DNA from: Chitinophagaceae bacterium
GTDB taxonomy: Bacteria > Bacteroidota > Bacteroidia > Chitinophagales > Chitinophagaceae
Assembly: GCA_016710745.1 (NCBI GenBank)
Contig: JADJVB010000005.1
Location: 496,001 to 560,000, forward strand
Direction: 5' to 3'
Length of the DNA stretch: 64,000 nt
This document shows positions 52,372-60,580 of the stretch, piece after piece. Made by a program: the position numbers and the translations under genes. The notes under the pieces are model-generated. The model saw only the letters and a list, made by a program, of their open reading frames with translations. It did not search any database and was not told the origin of the DNA. How positions within the stretch are numbered: position 1 is the stretch's first letter; each line of letters starts with the position of its first letter.

Positions 52372-53955
52372 ATGCCAATTCGTATGGAAGATGATCAAAT
52401 GGATCAGCAAGACTTTGATGACAGTAACACCTCACGTGGTGGTGGAACCGGTGGCGGCGGTGGAAGTTTATTGAACTTCTTACCCCTGTTACTGACGCTG
52501 TTCAAAGGTGGCGGTGGAGGTAAAAAAATACTGTTGTTATTGGTTGCAGCGGGGGCAGCGTATTTTTTCTTTTTCAGAAATAGTTCGGGTGGTGGCTCCA
52601 ACGTTATTCAAAACCTCTTTTCACAAAGTGGGTATAGTTTTAGTCCGGCTGAATTTAAAAAAGCAAATGTATATGAAGCATTGGCAGATGACAACACAAA
52701 AAATCCATTGCCCGAAATGGTTTCCTTGCTGCGTTTTGCCCCTGATAGAAAAAACCAGGGTCAACAGGGATCCTGTGTTGCCTGGAGCAGTACCTATGCG
52801 GCACGTTCTATCGTGGAAGCGGCTTCTACCAATCAATCCGGCAACAATACGGCTTATAGTCCGGCTTATGTGTATAACCAGATAGGGCTCGAAGGTTGCC
52901 AGGGTGCCTATATTCAAAATGCTATGGAACTGATGACCAAAAAGGGCGTGGTGGCATTCAGCGATTTTCCATACACCGATCAGGACTGCAGCCGGCAACC
53001 CAATGGTATGTTAGACAGCAAAGCGGCTCAAAATAAATTGCATGGCTTTACCCGTTTAACCGATGGCGAAAGTACCGAAGGCATCAATGTGAGGGCCGTA
53101 AAAGAACACCTGGCAAAAGATGCGCCGGTGGTCATAGGTATGATGGTTGGCGGAAGTTTTATGCAGAATATGATGGGGAAAGAAATTTGGGCACCTACCA
53201 ACGAAGACCGCAGCCAGATGGGCTTCGGCGGCCATGCCATGTGTGTGATCGGCTACGATGACCGTAAACAGGCGTTCCAGATCATGAATAGCTGGGGACC
53301 CGAGTGGGGTGTAAATGGAATTGGCTGGGTACGCTATGCCGACTTTAAAGAATTTGTTCGGGAAGCTTATGGCGTTGATCCGATGCCCAAACGCGGTGCC
53401 GCCGTAAATGTGGCTTTTGAAGCGGCTTTGGGACTGGTAAAAAATGATGACAAAAAATACATCCCGTTAAAGCAAAGAACCGGAAATATTTTCGAAACAG
53501 TGGGCACGGTTGCACCCGGCACTAAATTTAAAATTGAAATAAAGAATTCGACCGAGTGTTATACCTATATTTTCGGGCAGGAGACAGACGGCAGCAGTTA
53601 CACGCTGTTTCCGTATCCCAGTAAGGAAGATGCGACTAAAACGGCATTCTCGCCTTTTTGTGGCGTTACCGGTTACCGTTTATTTCCGCGTGGAAAAAGT
53701 TTAGTGCCCGATAATGTGGGTAATAAAGATGTGTTTGCCATCGTGGTAACCAAACAACCCATCAACTGGTATGCGGTTAACAACGCTATTTCACAAAGCA
53801 CCGGAGCCGACTATGCAGCCAAAGTATCAGGTGCCTTGCAGTTGACTGAAAATGGCCAGGTGCGGTATGCATCGGGTGTGGGCGGTACCATAAATTTCAG
53901 CGCCGGCAATACCGGACAAAATGCAGTACTTTGCGTTGTAGAAGTTAAAAAATAA
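52372..53955 (+). CDS. papain-like (C1) cysteine peptidase with membrane anchor and DUF4384-like tail
   Basis: 527 residues. A short acidic N-terminus and a Gly-rich stretch (SRGGGTGGGGGSLLNF) precede a membrane segment (about 47-66). The C1 catalytic core follows, with Cys135 in QGSCVAWS, His288 in GGHAMCV and Asn306 in MNSWGPEWG, all intact. The last 170 residues (IEIKNSTECYTYIFGQETDGSSYTLFPYP, FPRGKS) resemble DUF4384. No propeptide of the eukaryotic type is evident. Likely envelope-located. A thioredoxin-like protein gene follows after 4 bp, which may help keep the Cys reduced. Confidence 0.85.
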   Translation: MPIRMEDDQMDQQDFDDSNTSRGGGTGGGGGSLLNFLPLLLTLFKGGGGGKKILLLLVAAGAAYFFFFRNSSGGGSNVIQNLFSQSGYSFSPAEFKKANVYEALADDNTKNPLPEMVSLLRFAPDRKNQGQQGSCVAWSSTYAARSIVEAASTNQSGNNTAYSPAYVYNQIGLEGCQGAYIQNAMELMTKKGVVAFSDFPYTDQDCSRQPNGMLDSKAAQNKLHGFTRLTDGESTEGINVRAVKEHLAKDAPVVIGMMVGGSFMQNMMGKEIWAPTNEDRSQMGFGGHAMCVIGYDDRKQAFQIMNSWGPEWGVNGIGWVRYADFKEFVREAYGVDPMPKRGAAVNVAFEAALGLVKNDDKKYIPLKQRTGNIFETVGTVAPGTKFKIEIKNSTECYTYIFGQETDGSSYTLFPYPSKEDATKTAFSPFCGVTGYRLFPRGKSLVPDNVGNKDVFAIVVTKQPINWYAVNNAISQSTGADYAAKVSGALQLTENGQVRYASGVGGTINFSAGNTGQNAVLCVVEVKK

Positions 53956-53959
53956 ACTG

Positions 53960-54451
53960 ATGAAAAAAATATTGGTCATAATTTTTTGTTTATCCGGCTT
54001 TTTTGCAGGCGCACAAACTGCCGAAACAAAACTGTATCATCCCGATGCAAATGCTGCGAAGGACATTGCAACTGCGGTTAAGAAAGCTAAGGCCGAAAAA
54101 AAATATGTTTTGGTACAGGGCGGCGGCAATTGGTGCAGCTGGTGCATTGAGTTTGCCCGCTTTTGCCAGGCAGATAAAAAAATAGATTCTGTGATTAACA
54201 GCAGCTTTGTTTGGCTTCACCTCAATTACAGCAAAGAAAATTACAATAAAGCCATTTTTGCAAAATATGGTTATCCGCAACGTTTTGGGTTCCCGGTATT
54301 CCTCATCCTGGATGAAAAAGGCGAATTGATCCATACACAAAACAGCGAGTACTTCGAAGACGGGAAGAAAAGTTATGACCGGGAGAAAGTGCAATCCTTT
54401 CTCGAAAAATGGAGTCCGGGTGCCAGAGATCCTAAAAAGTATAGTGATTAA
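53960..54451 (+). CDS. periplasmic thioredoxin-like protein
   Basis: 163 residues with a signal peptide (MKKILVIIFCLSGFFAGAQT) and a thioredoxin fold with GGGNWCSWCIEFARF (CxxC), a cis-Pro region FGFPVFLILDE and a C-terminal helix. Expected role: disulfide reduction or exchange in the periplasm. It starts 4 bp after the C1 peptidase gene and is probably cotranscribed. Confidence 0.88.
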   Translation: MKKILVIIFCLSGFFAGAQTAETKLYHPDANAAKDIATAVKKAKAEKKYVLVQGGGNWCSWCIEFARFCQADKKIDSVINSSFVWLHLNYSKENYNKAIFAKYGYPQRFGFPVFLILDEKGELIHTQNSEYFEDGKKSYDREKVQSFLEKWSPGARDPKKYSD

Positions 54452-54557
54452 CTATTTCGGATTGTAGATTGACGATTGTAGATTTGTGTGTGCCGGGAAG
54501 TCAAATAAAGTCTGAAATTGACTCCCGACAGTTATCGGGACTAAAATCTACATGCTT

Positions 54558-55049
54558 ATGTCAAACGCTGATAAATTTCTGCAAACCATAAAACATCCCG
54601 TTAAGTTCAGGCTCTTCTTGCTTTCGAAACTACCCAGTGCTTTTTTTTCGGGCGTTCGGGTAGTGGATGCTGATACTGAAAAATGCAGTGTACAAGTGCC
54701 TTATAAATGGTTTAGCACCAATCCTTTTAAAAGCACCTATTTTGCCTGCTTGAGTATGGCCGCCGAGATGAGTACAGGTGTGTTGGCCCTGGCACATATT
54801 TATAAACGTGAGCCTGCGGTAAGCATGCTGGTGTTAAAAGTGGAAGGAAATTTTTTCAAGAAAGCAACTGGTATAACCGTTTTCACCTGCGATCAGGGCA
54901 ACGCAGTAAAACAAACTATTGAAGATGCCATTGCCACAGGCGAAGGCAAAATGATCACGGCAAAATCATATGGCAAAAATGAAACCGGTGACCTGGTGGC
55001 CGAATTTGCAGTTACCTGGAGTTTCAAAGTAAAATCAAATAAGTCATAA
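54558..55049 (+). CDS. DUF4442 hotdog-fold protein
   Basis: 163 residues from the ATG at 54558 (an in-frame ATG 6 bp upstream is equally possible). PFKSTYFACLSMAAEMSTGVLA is the long hotdog helix, and the pattern matches DUF4442, acyl-thioesterase-like proteins of uncertain substrate. No signal peptide. The spacer before it holds a heptamer repeat and a TCCCGA-TCGGGA hairpin (about 54524-54542). Confidence 0.8.
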   Translation: MSNADKFLQTIKHPVKFRLFLLSKLPSAFFSGVRVVDADTEKCSVQVPYKWFSTNPFKSTYFACLSMAAEMSTGVLALAHIYKREPAVSMLVLKVEGNFFKKATGITVFTCDQGNAVKQTIEDAIATGEGKMITAKSYGKNETGDLVAEFAVTWSFKVKSNKS

Positions 55050-55154
55050 TATCGGCATACTCTCCTGCTATTTACGTAATTTGCATCTCCTTAAAGCAAT
55101 CAATTACGAATATGCGATCAGTAATTCTCTGCATATCAAATTAGAAACAATACT

Positions 55155-57497
55155 ATGGCGAAAGACTTGCGAAAACAGGAAGCATTGGATTATCATTCAA
55201 AAGGCAGACCTGGTAAAATAGAAGTGGTACCAACCAAAGAGGCCAAAACACAAAGAGACCTTTCCCTTGCTTACTCCCCCGGCGTTGCCGAACCCTGTTT
55301 GGAAATTGCGGCCAATCCCGAAGAGGTGTATAAATACACGGCCAAGGGAAACCTGGTGGGCGTGATCAGTAATGGTACCGCCGTTTTAGGATTGGGTAAT
55401 ATTGGCCCCGAGGCCGGCAAACCGGTGATGGAAGGAAAGGGTGTGTTGTTTAAAATATTTGCCGACATCGATGTGTTTGATATCGAGATCAACGAAACCG
55501 ATCCCGAAAAATTTGTGCAGATCGTACAGGCTTTGGAGCCAACATTTGGCGGTATTAATTTAGAAGATATCAAATCACCTGAATGTTTTTATATTGAGCG
55601 TGAATTAAAAAAGCGATGCAAGATCCCGATCATGCATGATGATCAGCATGGCACGGCTATTATCAGCGCGGCTGCCTTGCTGAACGCGTTGATTATACAG
55701 AAAAAGAAGATCGAGAAAGTGAAATTTGTGGTGAATGGCGCAGGTGCCGCTGCTGTTTCCTGTATGAGACTCTACATCAGCCTGGGGGCAAATAAAAACA
55801 ATATCAAAGTATATGACAGTAAGGGTTTGATACATGCCGGCCGTACAGATCTGGATGAAATTAAACAAGAATTCATTTCAACATCAAAGGACCTTATCCT
55901 GGAGGATGGAATGAAAGATGCCGATGTATTTATCGGGCTTAGCAAGGGCAATGTGTTGACTACAGAAATGGCGAAATCGATGGCAAAAAATCCGATCATT
56001 TTTGCCATGGCTAATCCGGATCCTGAAATAACTTATGAAGATGCTACCAGCGCCAGAAAAGATGTGATCATGGCAACCGGCCGCAGCGATTATCCCAACC
56101 AGGTAAATAATGTGCTGGGCTTCCCGTATATTTTTCGGGGTGCGCTGGACGTGCGGGCTACCGCTATCAATGAAGCCATGAAACTGGCTGCCGTAAAGGC
56201 TTTGGCCGAGCTGGCGAAGGCACCCGTGCCCGATATCGTGAACCTGGCGTATAACGAAAAAACCATCACCTTCGGTCCAAATTATATTATTCCCAAGCCG
56301 GTTGATCCGAGGTTATTGTCAACGGTAGCCCCTGCCGTTGCCAAAGCCGCCATGGAAAGCGGTGTTGCAAAATATCCCATAGTTGACTGGGAAAAATACG
56401 TAGAAGATCTGAACAGCCGTTTAGGTTTGGATAACCAGTTGAGCAGGGTGATCAGTTCCAAGGCCAGAAAAGATCCAAAGCGCATTGTTTTTGCCGATGC
56501 AGAGAATATCAAAATCTTAAAAGTAGCACAACTGGCCATGGAAGAAAATGTGGCCTACCCTATCTTACTGGGCAAGGAACATAAGATCCGGCGACTGGCC
56601 GAAGAAAACGGCATCGACCTCGAAGGCATGCCCATCATGAACCCGCCTGATGACCAACATGAAGACCTAAGAAAAAAATACGGTGAACAGTTCTTCGAAA
56701 AACGACATCGCAAAGGTGTTAACCGCTACGAGAGTTATAAAGCGATGAAAGACCGTAATCATTTTGGTTGTATGCTGATCGAAAATGGCGAAGCCGACGG
56801 TATGATCAGCGGGTTAAGCAGAAATTATCCCGATACCATTCGTCCGGCATTACAGATAATCGGCACTGAACCCGACGTGAAAATAATTGCGGGCATGTAC
56901 ATCATGTTTACCAAACGTGGGCCGTTGTTTTTGGCAGATACGACGGTAAACTTTAACCCAACCGCAGAAGAACTGGCCGAGATCACATTGCTGGTAGCCA
57001 AAGAAGTAAAACTTTTCAATATCAAACCGCGTATCGCGATGCTTTCCTATTCAAATTTTGGCAGTAGCGATTCGCCCGAAGCGAACCTGGTACGCAGGGC
57101 AAGGGAAATAGTAAAAGCCAGGGATCCGTCGCTAATCTGCGATGGCGATGTACAGGGTATTTTAGCTTTCAACAAGGAAATATTAAAAGAGAATTATCCG
57201 TTTACCGAATTATTGGATGGTGATGTTAACGTCCTCATCTTCCCCAACCTCGCTGCCGGTAACATTGCATACAATCTGTTGCAGGAGGTAGGCGGCACCG
57301 ATTCTATTGGCCCGATCTTATTGGGACTGAATAAACCGGTACACGTGCTGCAATTGGGCAGTTCTATCCGGGCCATATTCAACATGGTGCTGATAGCTGT
57401 TGTGGATGCACAAACAAAAAGCAAGGTAGACACTAAGGGAGTTGTTAGAAAAAGTAAATGGTGGAAACGAAAAAAGATTATTGCACAGGAAATGTAA
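55155..57497 (+). CDS. maeB: NADP-dependent malic enzyme with phosphotransacetylase domain
   Basis: Oxidative decarboxylation of malate to pyruvate. 780 residues. The malic-enzyme half (about 1-425) has LAYSPGVAEPC, the catalytic Lys region, MHDDQHGTAII with the metal ligands and a Rossmann motif VNGAGAAAVSC. The C-terminal half (about 430-780) is a phosphotransacetylase-like domain, regulatory in MaeB proteins. Full length, no break. It stands alone before the Mla-type pair. Confidence 0.93.
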   Translation: MAKDLRKQEALDYHSKGRPGKIEVVPTKEAKTQRDLSLAYSPGVAEPCLEIAANPEEVYKYTAKGNLVGVISNGTAVLGLGNIGPEAGKPVMEGKGVLFKIFADIDVFDIEINETDPEKFVQIVQALEPTFGGINLEDIKSPECFYIERELKKRCKIPIMHDDQHGTAIISAAALLNALIIQKKKIEKVKFVVNGAGAAAVSCMRLYISLGANKNNIKVYDSKGLIHAGRTDLDEIKQEFISTSKDLILEDGMKDADVFIGLSKGNVLTTEMAKSMAKNPIIFAMANPDPEITYEDATSARKDVIMATGRSDYPNQVNNVLGFPYIFRGALDVRATAINEAMKLAAVKALAELAKAPVPDIVNLAYNEKTITFGPNYIIPKPVDPRLLSTVAPAVAKAAMESGVAKYPIVDWEKYVEDLNSRLGLDNQLSRVISSKARKDPKRIVFADAENIKILKVAQLAMEENVAYPILLGKEHKIRRLAEENGIDLEGMPIMNPPDDQHEDLRKKYGEQFFEKRHRKGVNRYESYKAMKDRNHFGCMLIENGEADGMISGLSRNYPDTIRPALQIIGTEPDVKIIAGMYIMFTKRGPLFLADTTVNFNPTAEELAEITLLVAKEVKLFNIKPRIAMLSYSNFGSSDSPEANLVRRAREIVKARDPSLICDGDVQGILAFNKEILKENYPFTELLDGDVNVLIFPNLAAGNIAYNLLQEVGGTDSIGPILLGLNKPVHVLQLGSSIRAIFNMVLIAVVDAQTKSKVDTKGVVRKSKWWKRKKIIAQEM

Positions 57498-57595
57498 TTT
57501 GAATGTATGATGTGCGACGTACGGTGTACGTTTTCGAAATAACTCAAATAATCATACATTCGTACATCTTACATCTTACACCTAACACGATCTGA

Positions 57596-58339
57596 ATGCT
57601 TTTTTTTAATCACTTTGGCCGTTACCTGATGATGCTAAAGGGCATGTTTACCCGCCCCGAGAACATGCGTATGTACTGGAAAGAATTAATGCACCAATGT
57701 GTAGAAATTGGCATTGGTTCTCTGGGTATCGTTGTGATCATCTCCGTTTTTATGGGTGCTGTTAGTGCTGTACAAACCTCCTATCAATTGGTTAGTCCGT
57801 TAATACCGGCATCAACCATTGCACAAATCGTGCGCGACACCGTTATCCTGGAATTTGCACCCACTGTGGTTTGTATTGTATTGGCGGGTGTAATTGGCAG
57901 TAAAATAGCCAGCGAACTGGGTAATATGCGGGTGAGCGAGCAGATCGATGCCCTGGAGATCATGGGTATCAATACCAAATCATACCTGATCATGCCAAAA
58001 ATCGTGGCCTGCCTCTTAACCATACCGCTGCTGGTAGTTATTTCTATGGTCCTGGGCATTTTGGGTGGCCGGCTGGCAGGGGTTGCTACGGGTATCCTAT
58101 CGGCCGATACCTATGATATGGGCCTGTTGATGAACTTTCTTCCCTATAATGTATTTTTCGCGTTGGTAAAAGCATACACATTTGCCTTTATCATCAGCAC
58201 CATTCCTTCTTATTATGGTTACTTTGTAAAAGGAGGCGCGCTCGAAATAGGAAGAAGCAGTACCAAAAGTGTGGTGGTGAGTTGTGTCATGATCTTATTT
58301 GCCGATTATATACTGGCCGCCTTATTATTAAATGATTAA
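57596..58339 (+). CDS. MlaE-type ABC permease (lipid transport)
   Basis: 247 residues with five to six membrane segments. IGIGSLGIVVIISVFMGAVSAVQTSYQL and the Glu-containing ELGNMRVSEQIDALEIMG are family hallmarks. MlaE proteins form the inner-membrane channel for phospholipid transport between membranes. The ATPase gene follows after 9 bp. The substrate-binding MlaD (MCE) protein is not in the window. Confidence 0.9.
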   Translation: MLFFNHFGRYLMMLKGMFTRPENMRMYWKELMHQCVEIGIGSLGIVVIISVFMGAVSAVQTSYQLVSPLIPASTIAQIVRDTVILEFAPTVVCIVLAGVIGSKIASELGNMRVSEQIDALEIMGINTKSYLIMPKIVACLLTIPLLVVISMVLGILGGRLAGVATGILSADTYDMGLLMNFLPYNVFFALVKAYTFAFIISTIPSYYGYFVKGGALEIGRSSTKSVVVSCVMILFADYILAALLLND

Positions 58340-58348
58340 GAATACCTG

Positions 58349-59158
58349 ATGATCGAATTCAAAAACATAAGGAAAAGCTTCGGTGAAAAAGTGGTATTGG
58401 ACGATGTAAGCCATATTATGGAAACAGGCAAGGCTAACCTGATCATCGGGCAGAGTGGAAGCGGAAAAACGGTATTACAAAAATGCCTGGTGGGCTTGTT
58501 TGAACCCAATGCCGGAGAAATTATTTATGACGGGGTAAGCTTTACTGATATGACCGTTGACGAAAGAAAGGAATTGCGCCAGCAAATAGGCATGCTCTTT
58601 CAGGGTTCGGCCCTGTTTGATAGTATGACGGTAGAACAAAATATCATGTTCCCGCTGGATATGTTTACAACCAAAACATTTTCTGCCAAGCTTAAACGGG
58701 TGAATGAGGTGCTGGACCGGGTTAACCTGGAAGGCGTCAACAAAAAATTCCCGGCCGAACTGAGTGGAGGTATGAAAAAACGGGTAGGTATTGCCCGCGC
58801 GGTGGTACTCAATCCTAAATATTTATTTTGCGATGAGCCCAACTCCGGTCTCGATCCGCAAACTTCGATGGTGATCGACAAACTGATTCTCGATATCACC
58901 CGTGAGTTTAACATGACCACGGTAATTAATACCCACGACATGAACAGTGTGATGGAAATGGGCGAAAATATCATTTACCTCTATGAAGGGAAAAAAGAGT
59001 GGACGGGCAACAAAAAAGATATCATCTTCTCCAAAAATAAACTGCTCAATGAATTTATCTTTGCTTCGGAATTTCTGCAGGATGCCAAAGACATGCGTAT
59101 GCTGGAAGCCAAAGGAAAGATCAGCGACGACAGGGATATGGATGAGCTATTGAAGTAA
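58349..59158 (+). CDS. MlaF-type ABC ATPase (lipid transport)
   Basis: 269 residues, partner of the MlaE-type permease. Walker A IGQSGSGKTVLQKCL, Q-loop LFQGSALFDS, signature ELSGGMKKRVGIARA, Walker B YLFCDEPNSGLDP and His in NTHDMNSV. All are in order. It likely works in the cytoplasm on the same permease; operon spacing 9 bp. Confidence 0.92.
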   Translation: MIEFKNIRKSFGEKVVLDDVSHIMETGKANLIIGQSGSGKTVLQKCLVGLFEPNAGEIIYDGVSFTDMTVDERKELRQQIGMLFQGSALFDSMTVEQNIMFPLDMFTTKTFSAKLKRVNEVLDRVNLEGVNKKFPAELSGGMKKRVGIARAVVLNPKYLFCDEPNSGLDPQTSMVIDKLILDITREFNMTTVINTHDMNSVMEMGENIIYLYEGKKEWTGNKKDIIFSKNKLLNEFIFASEFLQDAKDMRMLEAKGKISDDRDMDELLK

Positions 59159-59253
59159 CTATCTTTCAATCCCTATCAAAAGGTATATAAGTGCTGTCAC
59201 GGCTCAAAAGAGGGTAACAAAATATTCATTTTTAACAATACCTTATCTCCCCT

Positions 59254-59261
59254 ATCTTTGC
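59254..59261 (+). promoter_or_regulatory. -7 box of sucD promoter
   Basis: TATCTTTG matches TAnnTTTG exactly, 44 bp upstream of the sucD ATG. The untranslated leader consists mostly of 7-bp repeats ATTATCA (59266-59301). Confidence 0.5.
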
Positions 59262-59305
59262 GGCATTCATTATCAATTATTTCATTATCAATTATCAATT
59301 AGTCC

Positions 59306-60181
59306 ATGTCTGTTTTAGTAAACAAAGATTCCAAAATAATTGTACAGGGTTTTACCGGTACCGAGGGTACTTTTCATGCCACCCAAATGATCGAATACGG
59401 CACCAAAGTAGTTGGTGGCGTAACGCCCGGCAAGGGTGGCAGCAGCCACCTGGATAAGCCTGTTTTTAATACCGTAGCCGATGCTGTTAAGGCAACCGCC
59501 GCCGATGTGAGTATTATTTTTGTGCCCCCTGCATTTGCTGCAGATGCCATATTGGAAGCTGCCGATGCAGGCATTGCCCTGGTAGTTTGCATTACGGAAG
59601 GTATTCCGGTACAAGACATGGTAAAAGTGAAAAATTATTTACAAAATAAAAGTACCCGCCTGGTTGGGCCCAATTGCCCCGGTGTTATAACCGCCGAAGA
59701 ATGCAAAGTGGGTATCATGCCCGGTTTTATTTTTAAAAAAGGACGTATTGGTATTGTTTCCAAATCTGGCACGCTCACTTACGAAGCTGCCGACCAGGTT
59801 GTTAAAGCGGGTATGGGTATCTCCACAGCTATAGGAATCGGCGGCGACCCCATCATCGGAACTACCACCAAAGAAGCCATTGAACTGTTTATGCATGATG
59901 CGGATACCGATGCTATCGTAATGATCGGTGAAATCGGCGGTGGCATGGAAGCAGAAGCCGCGAACTATATTAAATCTTCCGGCAACAAAAAACCGGTGGT
60001 TGGTTTTATCGCCGGACAAACTGCACCTCCGGGCCGTCGTATGGGCCATGCCGGAGCTATTGTAGGGGGTGCCGATGATACCGCAGCAGCAAAAATGAAG
60101 ATCATGGCCGAATGTGGTATTCACGTAGTGGCCAGTCCGGCTGATATTGGCAAAACAATGGCCGAAGTAATGAAGAAGTAA
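59306..60181 (+). CDS. sucD: succinyl-CoA synthetase alpha subunit
   Basis: TCA-cycle enzyme subunit of 291 residues that makes succinate and ATP/GTP with SucC. CoA-binding Rossmann domain (IVQGFTGTEGTFHATQMIEYG), VGPNCPGVI, SKSGTLTYE and the phosphohistidine loop RMGHAGAIVGG (His near 246). Full length and intact. sucC is not in the window. Confidence 0.96.
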   Translation: MSVLVNKDSKIIVQGFTGTEGTFHATQMIEYGTKVVGGVTPGKGGSSHLDKPVFNTVADAVKATAADVSIIFVPPAFAADAILEAADAGIALVVCITEGIPVQDMVKVKNYLQNKSTRLVGPNCPGVITAEECKVGIMPGFIFKKGRIGIVSKSGTLTYEAADQVVKAGMGISTAIGIGGDPIIGTTTKEAIELFMHDADTDAIVMIGEIGGGMEAEAANYIKSSGNKKPVVGFIAGQTAPPGRRMGHAGAIVGGADDTAAAKMKIMAECGIHVVASPADIGKTMAEVMKK

Positions 60182-60202
60182 CTAACCATTTGATATATTT
60201 TG

Positions 60203-60230
60203 AATCCCGGCCAGGCCGGGATTTTTTTTT
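60203..60230 (+). terminator. intrinsic terminator after sucD
   Basis: AATCCCGGCC, AGGCCGGGATT, then nine T. Confidence 0.9.
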
Positions 60231-60580
60231 GACCGAAAACGATGTCCGCTTTCATCCTGTTGATCCCCACCGGGTTGGAGACGGATTAAGGGCCACCAGG
60301 CAGGGTGAGATAGAAAAACCGGGGCTCTCGCCCCGGTCTTCAAAGTATAGCCATGTAACAAAACTTTTCGGGATCATGAATCTGCCCAAATCGTCTATCA
60401 TATGTTTGACAAAAATTGATGCCGGAAGTTTAGGCTTTGTCTTTAATTAAATGTTAAAGAAATTTCCTCTCGTTGGTTTATGCAATAGCGCCTGCTGTAC
60501 CATCTCTATATAAACCATGTTATTAAATGATGGCACAACCCCTCAATAACTAGTTGTATCTTGTAAATAAATACCCGATC
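60231..60580. other. 350-bp intergenic region with GC-rich hairpin
   Basis: No gene accepted. A hairpin ACCGGGGC-TCTC-GCCCCGGT at 60319-60338 is a strong stem without a T run; its role is unclear. A plus-strand frame (60190-60450) crosses both hairpins and is rejected. Confidence 0.55.

Noticed and set aside
60190..60450. 86-codon plus-strand frame after sucD
   Set aside because: Runs through the sucD terminator and a second hairpin; no recognisable sequence and poor start.
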